DNA from: Glossina fuscipes
Taxonomy: Eukaryota > Arthropoda > Insecta > Diptera > Glossinidae
Assembly (NCBI RefSeq): GCF_014805625.2
Contig: NW_023998520.1
Location: 19,499 to 83,498, forward strand
DNA: 64,000 bases
Direction: 5' to 3'
The notes below the pieces were generated by a model. It made no database searches. It was given only the letters and a program-made list of their open reading frames with translations, and was not told the origin of the DNA. Below are positions 45,221-58,439 of the stretch, piece after piece. Position 1 is the first letter of the stretch. The number at the start of each line of letters is the position of its first letter. A program made the position numbers and the translations under genes.

Positions 45221-46864
45221 GTCGTGGTGTGAGTGCTTAATATTCCTATATTAGTTGATGGAAGAAAAATACATTTTGTTGTTTTTTTTTACTAGACTCA
45301 CATGCGCATGGGATTTTCTTTGCAGTTTCGATTGTTTTTTTGTGATCTCTAATTTGTTCTTTCACGCTAAGCATATTTTAGCTTTGGCTAAAGATTTTCA
45401 AATTGAAAATAAAAATAAAGATAAATAGAGTAAAAAATTGTTTTGCATAAAGAAATATTTTCGATTTTAGTTTATTTTAGTTAATTTTATGAAGTAGTGT
45501 AATATAGTAAGAAGTTTGAAGGTAAAAGGAATCCATTCACATAAAGTTGAATGAATTAAAAAATGATTTTGTTAGCATTTGCGTGATGAAGGTATTGATA
45601 ACGTTAAATATGCACTCTTCAATAGTTTCACCGTATTGAAGACAATGTAATAACGAGTCAAACAATTCTTATGATCTGAAGAAGAGGAATTTTTATTAAA
45701 AAGGGGGAAGGGGCGAGAGTTTTTTCTTCATGTGATATACTAAGTTTGGAAGTCGCGCCCAGAAAATGGAATAGACTGCTCACGAACCACAGTAGGCAGT
45801 GACATATAACCTTGATTTTACAAAGTGCTGCCAAATTGTACAACAAAATCATAAAGGTGTACATTTAAGCACGGAAGTCCTCTCTGGCTTTCTATTGAAT
45901 ATTTTCTCTTCTTTTTTTCCTTCGTCTCCTTTTACTTTTCTTTTGGTATTAGATCTATTTCTTCTTGAACATACCGATAATTAATGTAGCTTACATTAAC
46001 AAAGATTATTAATGAATTTTCTGCGTAATTAACACCTCGTTTAAACTCTTTTTAAGATAATCGAGCGCATTTTAAGGTAAATGACCATTTATAAACGAGG
46101 GCCGTAATCTTGCTTGCCGGCTTTTGTGACGCTCCTTGAACAGGGCTTTTTTCATGCACGATAACAAATACGCTGTTTTCATTAAAATCATTAAGATTTC
46201 AGCTAACTCGCGCAAATTCACTTTTCGGTGTTCGAAACAATTTTTTTATGTTTATCGGAAAAGTTCTGGCAACCAGAGTGTTCAGCATCATCCGTGATTG
46301 CATGGCCACTCCTTCGTCCCGACAGAGCAGAATCCAAACAGCACTTATCAAGCCATTGTTGCTTGGGCGTTACTTTTTCATATTAAAATCAATATGCGAA
46401 ATTTAGATTTTGGCATTGTTCTGAAAATTACAAAAGTAATGTCGTTAAAACAAATATAAATTGTCAAATATAAACTGTCGATCATAATGTCATGAATTTT
46501 TGACACATTTTGCTTGAATGTTAGTGGCGATATCTATATGTCATCCTATGAAAGTATTGAGTGATGTATTATTTCGTTAAATACAAAATTAATTTCAAAG
46601 TTTATATTTGCAAACTTTACTGTATAGAAATTTCCTTATTAGAACTTCTCTTTGCAATGAAATGCGATGAATCAAAGTTCATCTAAACTCTCCAGCAATC
46701 ACGCCTATTTTGCACTGAGGTGATTTTTATAAATGGAAAGACCGCTTTTTATTAAAAACCCAATAATTGCACTTACATAGTTTTTACTTCTCAATGGCTC
46801 TGTTCTTTTACTTTATCCCGCCCCTTCCCTGAAATTATTTTTATCTTACATGTTGTTCTTATTA

Positions 46865-47240
46865 CAGGCGCCCCTCGTATAACAACGTAAAATACTTGCG
46901 AATGTTATAAGACAGTTCTGATATAAGACGATTTCAAAAAATCGAATATGTGTTCCGCTGCATGTTTTTTCAATTTCTTTTTGTTTGGTTTCTATTTTAT
47001 CTCTAATAAGAGACGTTTTAACCAACTTTGAGAAGAAAATGTAGAGTAGCTCTAGTTTTTGATGAAAATGAATTTTGTGATCATAATTATTATATTTTGA
47101 ATACATTTTTAAATTTTGGTTTTCGTCATAAAATTGAATATCAGATTTTTTTTCTTATAAAAGCTTGAGATTTGGAAAGTATTTTAAGTTATCACAAAAG
47201 TTTACCCCTTAAATTTGGTTTCGATATAACAAATGCATAA
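46865..47240 (+). mobile_element. Possible pogo/Tigger-like element relic
   Basis: It starts CAGGCGCCCCTCGTATAAC, a form typical of pogo/Tigger terminal repeats (CAG....CTCGTATAAC). A second block GATTTCAAAAAAT follows about 70 bp later. A very similar end, CAGACGTCCCTCGTATAA, is at 1153, and the block ACACGATTTCAAAAAAATG is at about 2000. There is no transposase reading frame. The right end is not defined; a diverged TTTCGATATAACAA at about 47219 may be it. Confidence 0.3.
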
Positions 47241-47289
47241 ATCATACTATTGTATATGATATCGCAGTTTAAGTAAATAAAAAATAAGT

Positions 47290-47324
47290 CGCGTACAACA
47301 CACAAATTAAGCGTGTTGTACGCG
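47290..47324. repeat. Perfect 12-bp inverted repeat (hairpin)
   Basis: Arms CGCGTACAACAC (47290-47301) and GTGTTGTACGCG (47313-47324) are exact reverse complements with an 11-nt spacer. They are GC-richer than their surroundings. The repeat lies close to the right end of the pogo-like relic. Confidence 0.8.
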
Positions 47325-50300
47325 GCATGTACATACATATTTTATTTGCAGCAGTATTAGTGATCATATTATAAGCGTTTCCATAACTATCCGAAATTTC
47401 CCTCTATTTTCAATTCGAACATGTGTACTATTTTTACACGTCTCTTTAAAAGTTCAAAATACCTAAAAATACATAACTATAAAATTGTATAAATAAACTT
47501 TAGGACGGAAACTTCCTAAAGAATTCTCATAAATTCTTAATTTCTGAAATATAATTGCATATACTCGTCAATTATTTATGAGTAATAATTGGTGCATAAT
47601 TGGTAAAAATACAATAACACCAAAATGTGTATTATATTTTAGAATATTTTTTAGTCGGCTTATATCGACCAATTTTTTTCCTGGATGGAAGTACGGAATT
47701 GCTTCCTTTAGGGATATCTGCTGGGTTATTCCGCATTTTCGGGTACTTCAATTCGTGTTCAAGCTAGTTTCTGCATAACGTTTATTTAGAAATTGGTTTT
47801 GAATGAATTTGGAAGCCATTTATTCAATCGATCTATAGGCGTTCGGAAATGATAAAAAAAAATCAACCGCAGTTGTTTTTCCTCTCTTTCAAGTGCCGGC
47901 CATAATGATTCGTTTCATTAATTGACATTCTTCTATACATTGCAAGAAAGATGTGGGCGTCATCCGAAAGAAGTGAAAAAGGATAGTTTCGCTACGTTCC
48001 CTTTTTTTATTTCCGAAAACAGTACACATCGCCGGCGTAAGGGAAACGTCGTTAAGAGGCACTTGCGAAATATGTTTGCAGATTTTCGGCTTTTCGATGC
48101 TTTGTTGATATTGGTTGAATGAAGGCATATCGGATATAACTTCAAAATTGATTGATTGAGCTTCGTTTTTGATATGAATTTGTGCTTTTTTGCTAGTAGC
48201 TTGCCAGTTTCGAATTTCACTTTTTTTACAACTCAGACCTTGTTTAACGTTTCAAACTTAACTGCGGCGAATGTCAATTCTCTTAAGCGCTTTTTATATC
48301 TTTATTGTATATTACAAAAGTGTTGAAAAATATAGTATTGATATTACCGGAAGAAAGAAATTAGTCGCTCAAGTCTTTATACGCGTACTTTTAAAAACAC
48401 CAGAACAGTACATCACTAATATGTATCTTGAATTAGAGGCAGAAGTAAACATGGAGTCTACGTGTAGGGATTTTTGGTAATTACGTAATAATTATTTCAT
48501 ATTTATATGTGTAATGTGATATATTAATCGCCAACTGAATTGCTTTCGCAAACTTATTCCGGTGGTCCGTGCAACTCAAAAGCTTCTATGCACAGGCCGA
48601 GTTGCAAACGTTATCCGTCCAAAATAATTAAAAAAATTATAGGCTATTTTATAATTATACAAAAATCTGGTATGAGAATGACCTTGAGCGAGCGAGCGCC
48701 GATATGTTTTTAAACCATGAAGACAAAGAAATATTTTCCAAACGGATCGTGAGCATCAAGCATCTATCCCATAGATTTAACTAAAGATATATTTTAGACA
48801 AATCCACTGAGTTATAAAACCTATTCGCTAATTGTATTGTATACTAACTTTTAGACTTTCCTTCGATTACTATTCCGATATAGATTAAGTAAACAAAAAA
48901 ACAATCGCAAATTTTTAAAATGTACGCCCATTGTTCCATGGTTTATCAATGGGATAATGTATAAATATATGAGCGAGTTATCTGCATATGTATGCAGGTT
49001 AGATATTATAGAAATTGATTTAATTATTGTCCTATTTGCATTTCCCTCAGAATAAAGTTGTAAGTTCCATCTGTACATAGAGTTCATTTTTAAAGTTAAT
49101 TTTTTCCTTTACTTTACTCTTGTGCAAGGGTTGTAGTTTCTACACACTAACCGTTAACACATGCAAATTTCAGTCAGTGACGTAATAAGATAAAGGTATA
49201 TTTCACACGGTTGAATGTGTTTAAAGAGAGAGTATTCATGACAAAGGCCATCCTAAGATGAGTTAAGCTTTTCATTTTTAAAAAACGTGGTCTAGTTGAG
49301 TTCTTTAGATATGCTAAGAAATTTTAGTTGGGCGTTCCCTCATCCAACTCTTTTTTTATGGTCTCTTTAATCTTTATTTTGGTGGAAACTAGAGGAAAAG
49401 AGGATTTGAAGATGGCTGGCTACTCACCGTGCATCTGTTTGACATATGATCGGAACCGTATATCATTTTGGTTCAAATAATTACCGGTGCGAGTTTGAAA
49501 TTGTCGAACGCAAACATTTAATTTTGTACACCTTATTATTAATGTGAACTCAAAAAAATAAAAAAAAAAAATGCATAGAAACACACACATATTCAAACCG
49601 ATAAAAACGATAATAAATATGTAAAAAAAAATTTTTAATTTAGAAATTGTACGAACATAAGAAATGCCTATGCATTCTATAAAACGGCGCAAAATTGAAT
49701 GAAAATTTTTTAGAACACATAAAGAAAAAATCAAAATTAAATATTCCAGGGTCAGTGCTTTTTTATATCACTGGATTTGTTTAATATTTGATGAGTATTA
49801 GCTGGGTATAAGTTGCAACGAAGCACACTGAACGTAGACATATTCTTAAGCAGAAGGAATAACGGAAAACACTTGGCTATGTATGTTTACATGCCCATCT
49901 GTTGAGGCAAAATTCACGTCCTTAAAACTTTATCTAGAAGATTAAGCTTGATCCCAAGTCAGATAGTTTGAATCGAATAAATTAAAATTTTTGACTTTAA
50001 AGTTTCCTATTTTTTAATTTCCATCTCAGTTGCCAAAATCAAGCGAATTGTCACGAAATGACACGGATTTTAGCTATGGCACATGAAAATATAATTTCAC
50101 ATGTACTTGATGTAGGGTTTAGATCGAGCGCAGCATTTTGATTCTGCCTTACAATCGAACACCATTATTTTATATATGAAAAGTCATTATATTGTTTATA
50201 AAAAAGCTACTGATGGGCCTTAAAAAATTCGATTTAAGTTTTGCAGTTTTTAATATTTTTTGATGAAATATAACCCATGCATGCATACCATAGCTATTTT

Positions 50301-51474
50301 ACATATTTAACATAAATATATTTATAATCTCCTTCGGCCTGTAATTTTGTGTGATAGACATCACCCACAAATTTAGAATTTTTTTAAAATAAGTCATTAG
50401 AAAAATGTAAAAAAGAGTATCTTTTCGGTACCGGCTTTATAAAGAAAGAATCTTGTGTTGGAGGTTCATGCTACTTTAAATTGAGTTCTATCTATGGTAT
50501 GGTTATTAAGGGTATTGTTTTAAACGCAAGTGCAGATATGCGTCTTGTTTTCGGCAGGAAAGAGAAATTTTTGACTACAGTCTGGAGACTATAAACTGAG
50601 AAAGTATTAACATGTACAGAAAAAAGATCACTAATATTCCAAAGTAGAGAAGCTAAAAAAAACAAGCTCTGAAACGTAGCTAATCAAGTTTTTGAAAATT
50701 TCCAAACATAAAAGTCGCGATCATCCAAAAAAGAAGAAGAAATCAAATTTTCCTCCGGCCAAAAGGTCGCAGTTCTTCTGTATACTTCTTGCCCGCCAAG
50801 GACTTCTGGTCACCTTATCCATGTACTTGGGATCACTTACGTACAATATTGAACACGTGATTTCTATGTACTCCATTAAATGAATTGTCTAAAAATAGTA
50901 CAACTTTAAACAGATATACAGTAATATATATACCGTAAAATCCCTCTCAAACGACGAAGGAAAATTACAACAATAACGAGATACAGTAAAGTTTTTCGAT
51001 AGTAAAATAAAAAGCAGAGGATATTGATTTTATATGAGATATATGGGTTAAAGGCAAAATGAATACTCGACAGATGAACACTGATATTTAGCGATCAAGC
51101 ATACATCTTTTAAAATGCAGTCGAAAGTTGAAAGTTTTTCCCATCTCTCTCACCCTGCCCAACCAATTATACACCGGTACATAACAGATTAGAAGACTTC
51201 TGCTCTCAAGGTAAGAAAAACCGACAAGCATGAAATTTTATAAATATTTCTATATAAGTAAGACGCATGAAAATTTGTGTACGTCGACAATTACTCGCAG
51301 TCAGCATCGGTATAATTTAGTGTTCGCATTGCACTTTCTTTAGAATATTTATTTAAGTGGTATTGTTTATTTTCCCAAACCAAATCAAAGCGAAAATAAA
51401 CTTACTAGCAAACTATACTTCCGGCCAGACATTTTCACATTTTTAAAGTTCTCCGCTATATATTGTAAACAATA

Positions 51475-51687
51475 TTGAATAATTGTTCAAGTATTTGTAT
51501 AAAAATTTGGCTGCTTACGAGAGTAAGCGTATAAAAATTTGTGAGCATACGAGAATAAGCGTATATATTCTCAATAATTCGAAAAACGTGAGAATAAGCG
51601 TCCAATTTGTTTACATTTGTTGAATAATTGTTCAAGTATTTGTATAAAAATTTGGCTGCTTACGAGAGTAAGCGTATAAAAATTTGT
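51475..51687 (+). repeat. 68-bp exact direct repeat flanking related short motifs
   Basis: The 68 bp at 51475-51542 recur without change at 51620-51687, a period of 145 bp. Between and within them the unit ACGAGAGTAAGCGTATA appears in diverged form (ACGAGAATAAGCG, CGTGAGAATAAGCG), so the block grew by stepwise duplication. The second copy ends 4 bp before the IntS11 pseudogene begins. The exact identity suggests a recent event. Confidence 0.9.
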
Positions 51688-51689
51688 AT

Positions 51690-52175
51690 TCATCAAAGTG
51701 TTATGGTGGACAGCGAGTTGGAAATCAAAGCTTATTATGCGGGCCATGTTTTAGGTGCAGCTATGTTTTGGATACGTGTCGCTTCGCAATCTGTTGTTTA
51801 CACTGGCGACTATAATATGACACACCTGATCGCCACTTAGGTTCCGTTTGGATAGATAAATGCCGCCCAGATCTTTTAATCTCCGAGAGTATTTATGCCA
51901 CCAAAATATGAGATTCTAAACGTTGTCGTGAACGTGATTTCTTGAAAAAAGTGCACGAATGTGTTGCAAAAGGTGGAAAAGTACGTATTTGCTTTGGGCC
52001 GAGCCCAGGAATTGTGTATTCTTTTGGAGACATATTGGGACCGCATGAATCTTAAATATCCCATATACTTTGCATTGGGCCTTACCGAAAAGGCAAATAC
52101 TTACTACAAAATGTTCATCATTTGGACGAATCAGAAAATACGCAAAACATTTGTACATCGCAATATGTTTGATTT
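51690..52175 (+). pseudogene. IntS11: Integrator complex subunit 11 (IntS11) pseudogene fragment
   Basis: The translation gives [20 protein letters not shown], then [13 protein letters not shown], characteristic of the metallo-beta-lactamase/beta-CASP RNA endonuclease IntS11. One base is lost or gained after NMT (frameshift near 51820). The text resumes as [20 protein letters not shown], then an in-frame TGA replaces Arg before [22 protein letters not shown] small deletion removes the VLIPVF start, and the last frame runs [17 protein letters not shown] to [14 protein letters not shown]. About 165 of roughly 600 residues are present and the histidine/aspartate metal motif (HxHxDH) region is absent. 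No intron is visible within it, so a retrocopy fragment is likely. The true gene cleaves snRNA 3' ends and nascent transcripts; this copy cannot. Confidence 0.88.
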
Positions 52176-55049
52176 TAACCCAGTTTACACAACGCATTTT
52201 TTCATAAACTTGAAATTTATATATTTTTTAAAATTATCATTATAAAAAAGCACAACTTGTTGGCAAAGTTTTAACCATATTTGATCAAAATTAATGCTTA
52301 GGACTATAAATGTTGTACGACAACACAACTACAATCATAGTAAGAACGACAATAGCCATAACGACAAAATCACAAGCAATTAGATCCATAAATATTTACT
52401 TGAAAAATAGTAGAAAAAAGATTAACAAAAACAAACTGAAAATAGTTTAAATCGACATTAAGTTAGAGAGCCGGCTTAGATATAATTAGAATGAATCATA
52501 GCTAAGCTAAAAATATGAATTTTATTAAAACATTAATACGGTAAGCGAACTTTTATTCATAACACAAATATACATTATTTGCATATAATTGGACCGTATG
52601 TGGCTAGAAACATCATTTGTCGGATGTCGGCTGAAAGATATTTGGCAAAGTTCTTAAAAAAATGCACTCCAGTGTATTCAAAATAATCTAATCTGTTATG
52701 GATGAAGCTGTAAGCAAGTTCCTCGTATTGTTTCTCTCTTTCTTTTCTTGTCTTCACATTTTTTAAAATCTAAAACAATGTCGAATGGGCAGAAATATAT
52801 TTTATTGTTTTCCAAAATATTTGCTCTGAAGGTCGATAAAACTTTGTTTAAAGAATAAAATACTTTCGAAACATCGTTTTTAATCGCGTCCTTGGCAGCA
52901 AAAACTTTGTCTACGCCAACCGTGCCATAGGACATGAATAAAGAGAAATCAAGATGTGAATACTGCAGCTGACAATCAATTCTCTCGTTCCAGTGTCCAA
53001 AAATAGATGGGAAGTAGAGATAAGATGGTTATAAATTGTTTATCGCCAATTAACTTCAGTGTTTGGATGATCATTTATCATCATCGAATTTCTGAGAAAA
53101 GAAAGTCAAAAAGTTCTTGAAAAGCTATAATCGGATTTCTACTATCCTGTTTTGTAGCATGTCTTTCAGCAATCGATATAAACCTTTATTGTTAGCAATC
53201 TGAAATCAAGCAGTATACTGTGCGCAGACGGCTTTTATACGACCAGGTATTCTTCCATTATTAAATTTGTATTAGGGGGGACCATCATATATTCGTATTA
53301 AGCCCAGTAATGCTGCTTAATGAGTTCATCCACGTCAACTATATTTGTGCAAACGACAATTGAGTTTTAGCGGAAGTTTTCAAATTCATCCGACAGGTTT
53401 TTCACTCAAAATTCAAGTCATTTGATTCACTCAGCCATATTAAAAATTTAAGAAGGGAGAATGACCACAAGTTCGTTCTTCCTTTTGTTTTTGTCGAAAT
53501 TTCCAAGCGAAGGACATCTACGCTTCCACTGTACTTCTACTTTGCGGTGCAAACCTCAGATAGTACATTTTACATTCATTTATAGCAACAGATAGTAACT
53601 TATTGGACAGACATCAGGTTTGGTCAAATGTTATTCGAAAACATAAAGGCCAAAATATAGCAAAAATTATATTGATTTGCAGAAAGTTGTTAGTTACGTC
53701 CAGCTACTACTATGAAGAGTAATATATGTTGCACTCTTAGTCGGAGAGTCTGTTTCATATATGTAATCCATTTATGTATGAATTCTGCTATATCCGTTAT
53801 TTTACTTTTATTCAAAAATATGAATACGTTAATAAAGGAGGTCTTGCTGATATTCTTTTTTTTGACAAAAGTGCACACAATAACAAATGACTAGAAAGAG
53901 AAATTCAAAACAATCAATCAAAGAAGTGTTGGGTGTCACTATATTCGGTCTAAGCAATTCCTTTGTAGTAGCATTTAAACTTGTTTGAAATTCATTGGTG
54001 TTGCATATCGTTGCTGTTTCGGTTGTGTATCTCTGAATGAAAACATGCTGCGCAAATTGTCGTTACTGATCACTTATGAAATTGGGGACATGTGCGTGCA
54101 TTCAAAAGGAAATCTAACTCTGAACTGCTTTAGTGGCCGAGATATATCGTATAGGCAAGGTTAACCACTTTATATATAATTTATAATACAAAAACGAATA
54201 TCATATAGATAGTAGAAGTTAACTCATAGGAACAAAGTTTAATTATCTGCGAACAATTTCCTGTATATTCCGATTTTTGTCAATTATTCGCTGATAGGAT
54301 TCAAAAATACAAGATAATTTGCGAAAGCAGAGTGAAAACTAAAACTTTTTTTAAATAACACAGCAGTTAAATAATAATACGCATTTTATTAAGCATACTT
54401 CAAGAATCGCATATAAATCAAGAAAGGAGTATGTCGCGGAAGGTGGGAAAATCAACATTAAGTCGTCAATCACATTATTTTTCGCACAATGTTGATGTTG
54501 GTTATCGACTCCGTTTAAGCAAGACGAAGCAAAAGAGAATTAAGCGTCGTATACTTGATCTGAATATGTTTCTTGGAAAAAAGTAGCAAACAACAAAATG
54601 GACAAGTTAGATGATTTCTTGTTACAATATCGCATATGTATTGAAATTACTTGCGTCATACGCTTCGATTCAACGAATTTGTAAAACGTTGTATGTTTTT
54701 CTTAATATTTGCATGCTTTTTATATATATAATCGCTATAACATCTTTTATTAACTACGAAATATGTCTTTTTAACATAAATATGGCGGGAAAAATCAACT
54801 GAGGACTCACTTTTTTAAAATTTTTTTAATAGTCTAACCTTTTCGTTGCGAGTTCTTCTGATCTTGTTTGAGAACCAGATTGGACAAGTGCTGGAGAGTT
54901 TAGCGAATGTAAAGGGAAGGAAAATTAAAATGACTTCGTTCATTAAATCGTAGAATTCAGAAAGTAGGTTTTATAAGTTATATGTCAGATATATACAACT
55001 CTATTGCATAACCAGGTGTTAATTAAGGAAAAATTTTGTTTTATTGACG
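52176..55049. other. Intergenic DNA with unidentified open-frame fragments
   Basis: No clear gene. On the minus strand, 52575-52935 holds two overlapping frames (one ends in SADIRQMMFLATYGPIICK), which together might be a decayed coding exon; I do not recognise the family. Around 53250-53430 a minus-strand frame reads DVDELIKQHYW between stops, another possible fossil. A 51-codon plus-strand frame at 54431-54586 is listed separately. Confidence 0.35.
54431..54586 (+). CDS. Small basic open reading frame, unidentified
   Basis: ATG to TAG, 51 residues, starting MSRKVGKSTLSRQSHYFSH, with a Lys/Arg-rich second half (KTKQKRIKRRI). It is preceded by AAGGAGT, which has no meaning for eukaryotic initiation. 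The codon composition is less AT-biased than the neighbourhood, which is why I list it. I recognise no family. It may be a fragment of a decayed gene or chance. Confidence 0.18.
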   Translation: MSRKVGKSTLSRQSHYFSHNVDVGYRLRLSKTKQKRIKRRILDLNMFLGKK

Positions 55050-56585
55050 AGATAGCGTTTGACTTTGGCATCATCCTTTGCTAACTTTCTAGTGGTAATG
55101 TCCAACGAAAAGAAAATTGTAGGATGATAAGGATCTTCAGGAAGAGGAAACGGATCAGTTCGGGAAACCGAAAATTAGATCAAGAATTTTATTCTAACAA
55201 TTAACGATAGTATTAGACAGGGTAAGGTATACATTGTCTATACCTTCAAAAATTCCTCGTACGTACTAACGTTATAAGGCGATATCAAGCCGTATAAACG
55301 TTCGTCAGTATCCCATGATGCCTGAGGCAGATTAAATTCTCCCAATGTGATCAATAAATTGTTTGTTTTTGACAAATTATAGTTAGGAATGATAGGTGTT
55401 TAAACTATGTAGCTATGTCGGACGATGCACGGATATAGGAACAAAAGGTGAAAGTGGGTCTATTTTCTAATACATAAAAATACAACATCGACCGAATGAC
55501 CAAAAGATACTATTTGGGATAGTAAAAAATTTGCATACAGCTAACTGAACACCTCCCCCTCTGTTTAAGTGTCCATCTTGTCTATGTAGTGTGTAATCTG
55601 CGCAAAAGATTTCAGAATCTATTATGTTAGGCTTTAGCTAAGTTTCCGTAACAGAAAATACATTACAATCACAGCTGTCTACATACAAATTGCAGAGCTT
55701 AGTGTTAAGGCTTCTAACATTTTGATAAAGAATAGTGAAACAAAGACTTCCTGTAACTAGATTTTTGTTTCGGTAGATGTGGTAGAAGGAATAACAGCAA
55801 TAGTTGAGTTACGCGGTCTGTTACGGAAAACAACTTCTTTTACTAGCCCCACTAGAAGCCAGAAATCCTTAGACAGTAGTCTCTTAACAGAAGCTTGCGG
55901 CACCGATATTTTAAATGACCCGTTCTCTTATGGTTGCTCGTACTTAAATTTAAATACGTTAATAGCCCGTTTTGATATATCATGATTTTTGGCGTACGTA
56001 AATTACAAAATATCATCAATGGGTATATTCGCAGTTGCTCAACTTAGAAATATCGATTTTTGTGGTGCCACGATTCGCAATTGAACTAAATCACCATTGC
56101 CGTTACCAGCCCTAAGTCCGGTTGAAGGATTTTCCGTTCCTCGCACTGCAAGAACCGAACAATCGTTCGGTTAATCAACCGGCACGTCGGCTAATTATGA
56201 ATCTTGATTATTTATTTGTGAAAGACTCATCGTCCTTATCCTCGGCTAAAATCGTATTATCAGAACATCCAGCTGAACCATAATCGGAAGAATTTTAATT
56301 TGAGTAATGATAGGATTAGCGATGTCATAGGTCGAGATAGAGATTGAAAATCCCTACAACGGGTCGAGACATGCAGTTGAAGACGCCAGCCGCTATTAGT
56401 GCTTGAGGAGCTTCTGGAAATCGTTATCCCTCTGACGGCATTTCCTAGATGCCCAGCGTATACCCTTTAAGCCACCGCTAGTGTGGTCCATTGCCTATCA
56501 CTGAAGCCTAGACACTTTGAATGGGCGACTTTATTGCACAGCCAACAAATCACCGTAGCATCGTTCGGTTTCTTACACCTACCAG
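55050..56585 (-). mobile_element. Jockey-clade LINE fragment: ORF1 end and endonuclease domain (decayed)
   Basis: Read on the minus strand. A cysteine/histidine module of PHD type (CWLCNKVAHSKCLGF) is at about 56500-56580. The end of a gag-like ORF1, GSFKISVPQASVKRLLSKDF then WLLVGLVKEVVF, is at about 55790-55960. Then comes an APE-type endonuclease start, YQNVRSLNTKLCNLYVDS with FSVTET, and HRQDGHLNRGGGV, at about 55540-55745. Several in-frame stops (for example TAG in place of Trp after FSVTET) and frameshifts show it is dead. The reverse transcriptase part is missing here. These elements encode target-primed reverse transcription of their own mRNA. Confidence 0.75.
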
Positions 56586-58439
56586 CAGTACACGGCTCTG
56601 GACTCTCTACAGTTATTATCAACAGGCATTACTATGATTATTACAGCTGTTGAATTTTGTTTATTTTCAACGTATGTAAGAATGTTCACTTAAAATATGT
56701 ACATATGTTCAAAATTGAGTCTTGCGTCAAATATAACCACACAGTTTGTAAGAATTTCCGGCGGAAGATCACTCCATCTTTGCAGACCACTGCACTTTAA
56801 CAACTTTAGAAAAATACCTGCTGGCAGATGACAGAACCGAAAGTTTATCATAAAATTCAAATAATGTATGACAATAAACATTCCAAACGTAATACCTATA
56901 AACCTAGTTCGTTGGAGAATTCTCTTTTGTAAAATTTCCTTGGTGCCAAAATGTTCGATTTTAACTTTTTACAATTAATAATAACTCGGGTAAAATGGTG
57001 CGTTATATCAAAGAAGAGTAATCATTCATTTAAGTCTCCTCTACGATTACTGCTGGAACAGTGATGAGTGGGGGTTTCATTTACAAATACGATCTCAGGT
57101 AAGCTTGATAAATACTTCACGAATGTAGGTAATAGAAAAGTAAAATTTATTACGTTACTTTAGAAAGGTGATAAGATGAGAACTCTTCATATTAATTTTT
57201 AAGCGAAGATCTATTTGTTTAATTATTTACAGGAAGAATTTTTGCATGTTATTTACTCGTTCAGAGAAATATTCGACGTTAGGGAAGTTGGTGAACTTGG
57301 TTATTATGCAAAATTTGCTAATATGCTCTACGTCTTTCCTTTTTCTTAAATGTTATTAACTTAGTTAGTATTTATAAATTATATATTGATCAAATTAATT
57401 AGCATTTTAGATTACATAATATTTTTTACTGTTTGTATTTGATCCCTCTTTATTATAATCGCTTTCTAATAGACCTTCTGCTGGGTGTTCGCTCGCATGG
57501 TAAAAATCATTAGAGCTATCTGGTCTGGTGGCTCTCATTTGAAACGGAAGCTTCTTTATACAATTATTTGAATAGTACCTGCCCAAACCTTCATTAATCA
57601 ACCCTCAATAATATATTGTAGTTTTTTTACAAAACAATGCTTGACACAATCGATCCGTTTTATCAAGCTATAAACAATCCATCTCTATACAGCCAAAGCG
57701 GAATATTCATCTTCTGGACAAAGTCCCAGAATGAACTGTACTGAGTGGACTATTATAACTTGAAGAACTACTACAAGAGAGATCAAACTCATTATTGCAT
57801 CATCAATAAATCAATAATAAATCATCATGGGATCTACATCATAAAGTTTCTCTACTTTTACCATTTACAGGTATTCCTCTTTTATATACAAAAAACAAAA
57901 AAAAAAAAAACAACACCAATGAGATACACGGACTATTTAGGTTCAAAAAAAAAAAAAATCTGTTTTACTTTTGCAAAGGCGATATATATTGTTGTTGGCC
58001 ATGTGTTGCTAACCGAAAACATCTGCGCAAAATAAATATTCGTCCCAATTGAAAACCAAAGGTTGGCAGTAATATTAGTATTACATATTGTGAAAAGTAT
58101 CTATGTTCATCGACTGTTTGTTTATCACCCGAAAAAATGTCGGAGTTGACGAATTTGAAAATACCGGCACAAACATTGAAACATAAGTGCTCTGCTTACC
58201 AGCGATGTGCAATCTAACTAAAAGTAACAAAAACGCTAAGCCAACAACTAGCGGCCTAATTGATATTGATGGAAGTGCTGATGAACCGGAAATTCATCTG
58301 CTTTGAGGAAATATTAAATACTCTCAGCAATTACACTAACACAAGTTTGACGACTGCTAAAAGGAAAAGAATGTACCGAATCGGTCGCCGAGTGTTGGAA
58401 AGGTGACATTTCGCAGTAAAAAAAATTATTTTGCTGTTT
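56586..58439. other. Intergenic DNA between a LINE fragment and a mariner
   Basis: Mostly unstructured AT-rich sequence, apart from the unidentified minus-strand coding fossil at 57410-57730 and A-runs at 57895-57911 and 57946-57958. Confidence 0.4.
57410..57730 (-). pseudogene. Unidentified coding fossil (two frames)
   Basis: The minus-strand frame LCPEDEYSALAV, a TAG, then RWIVYSLIKRIDCVKHCF and VKKLQYIIEG is followed, after a one-base shift, by LINEGLGRYYSNNCIKKLPF and QMRATRPDSSNDFYHASEHP up to a stop. The residue composition is that of a real soluble protein rather than AT-rich noise. The stop and frameshift say it is not functional. I do not recognise the parent gene. Confidence 0.35.

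Larger units (their letters stand above)
45221..51474. other. Upstream intergenic DNA; no gene recognised
   Basis: Six kilobases of AT-rich sequence with only short open frames of no recognisable family on either strand. Structured items are a pogo/Tigger-like relic beginning near 46865, and a 12-bp perfect hairpin at 47290-47324. Regulatory elements of Tm1 could lie here but are not visible by eye. Confidence 0.45.
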
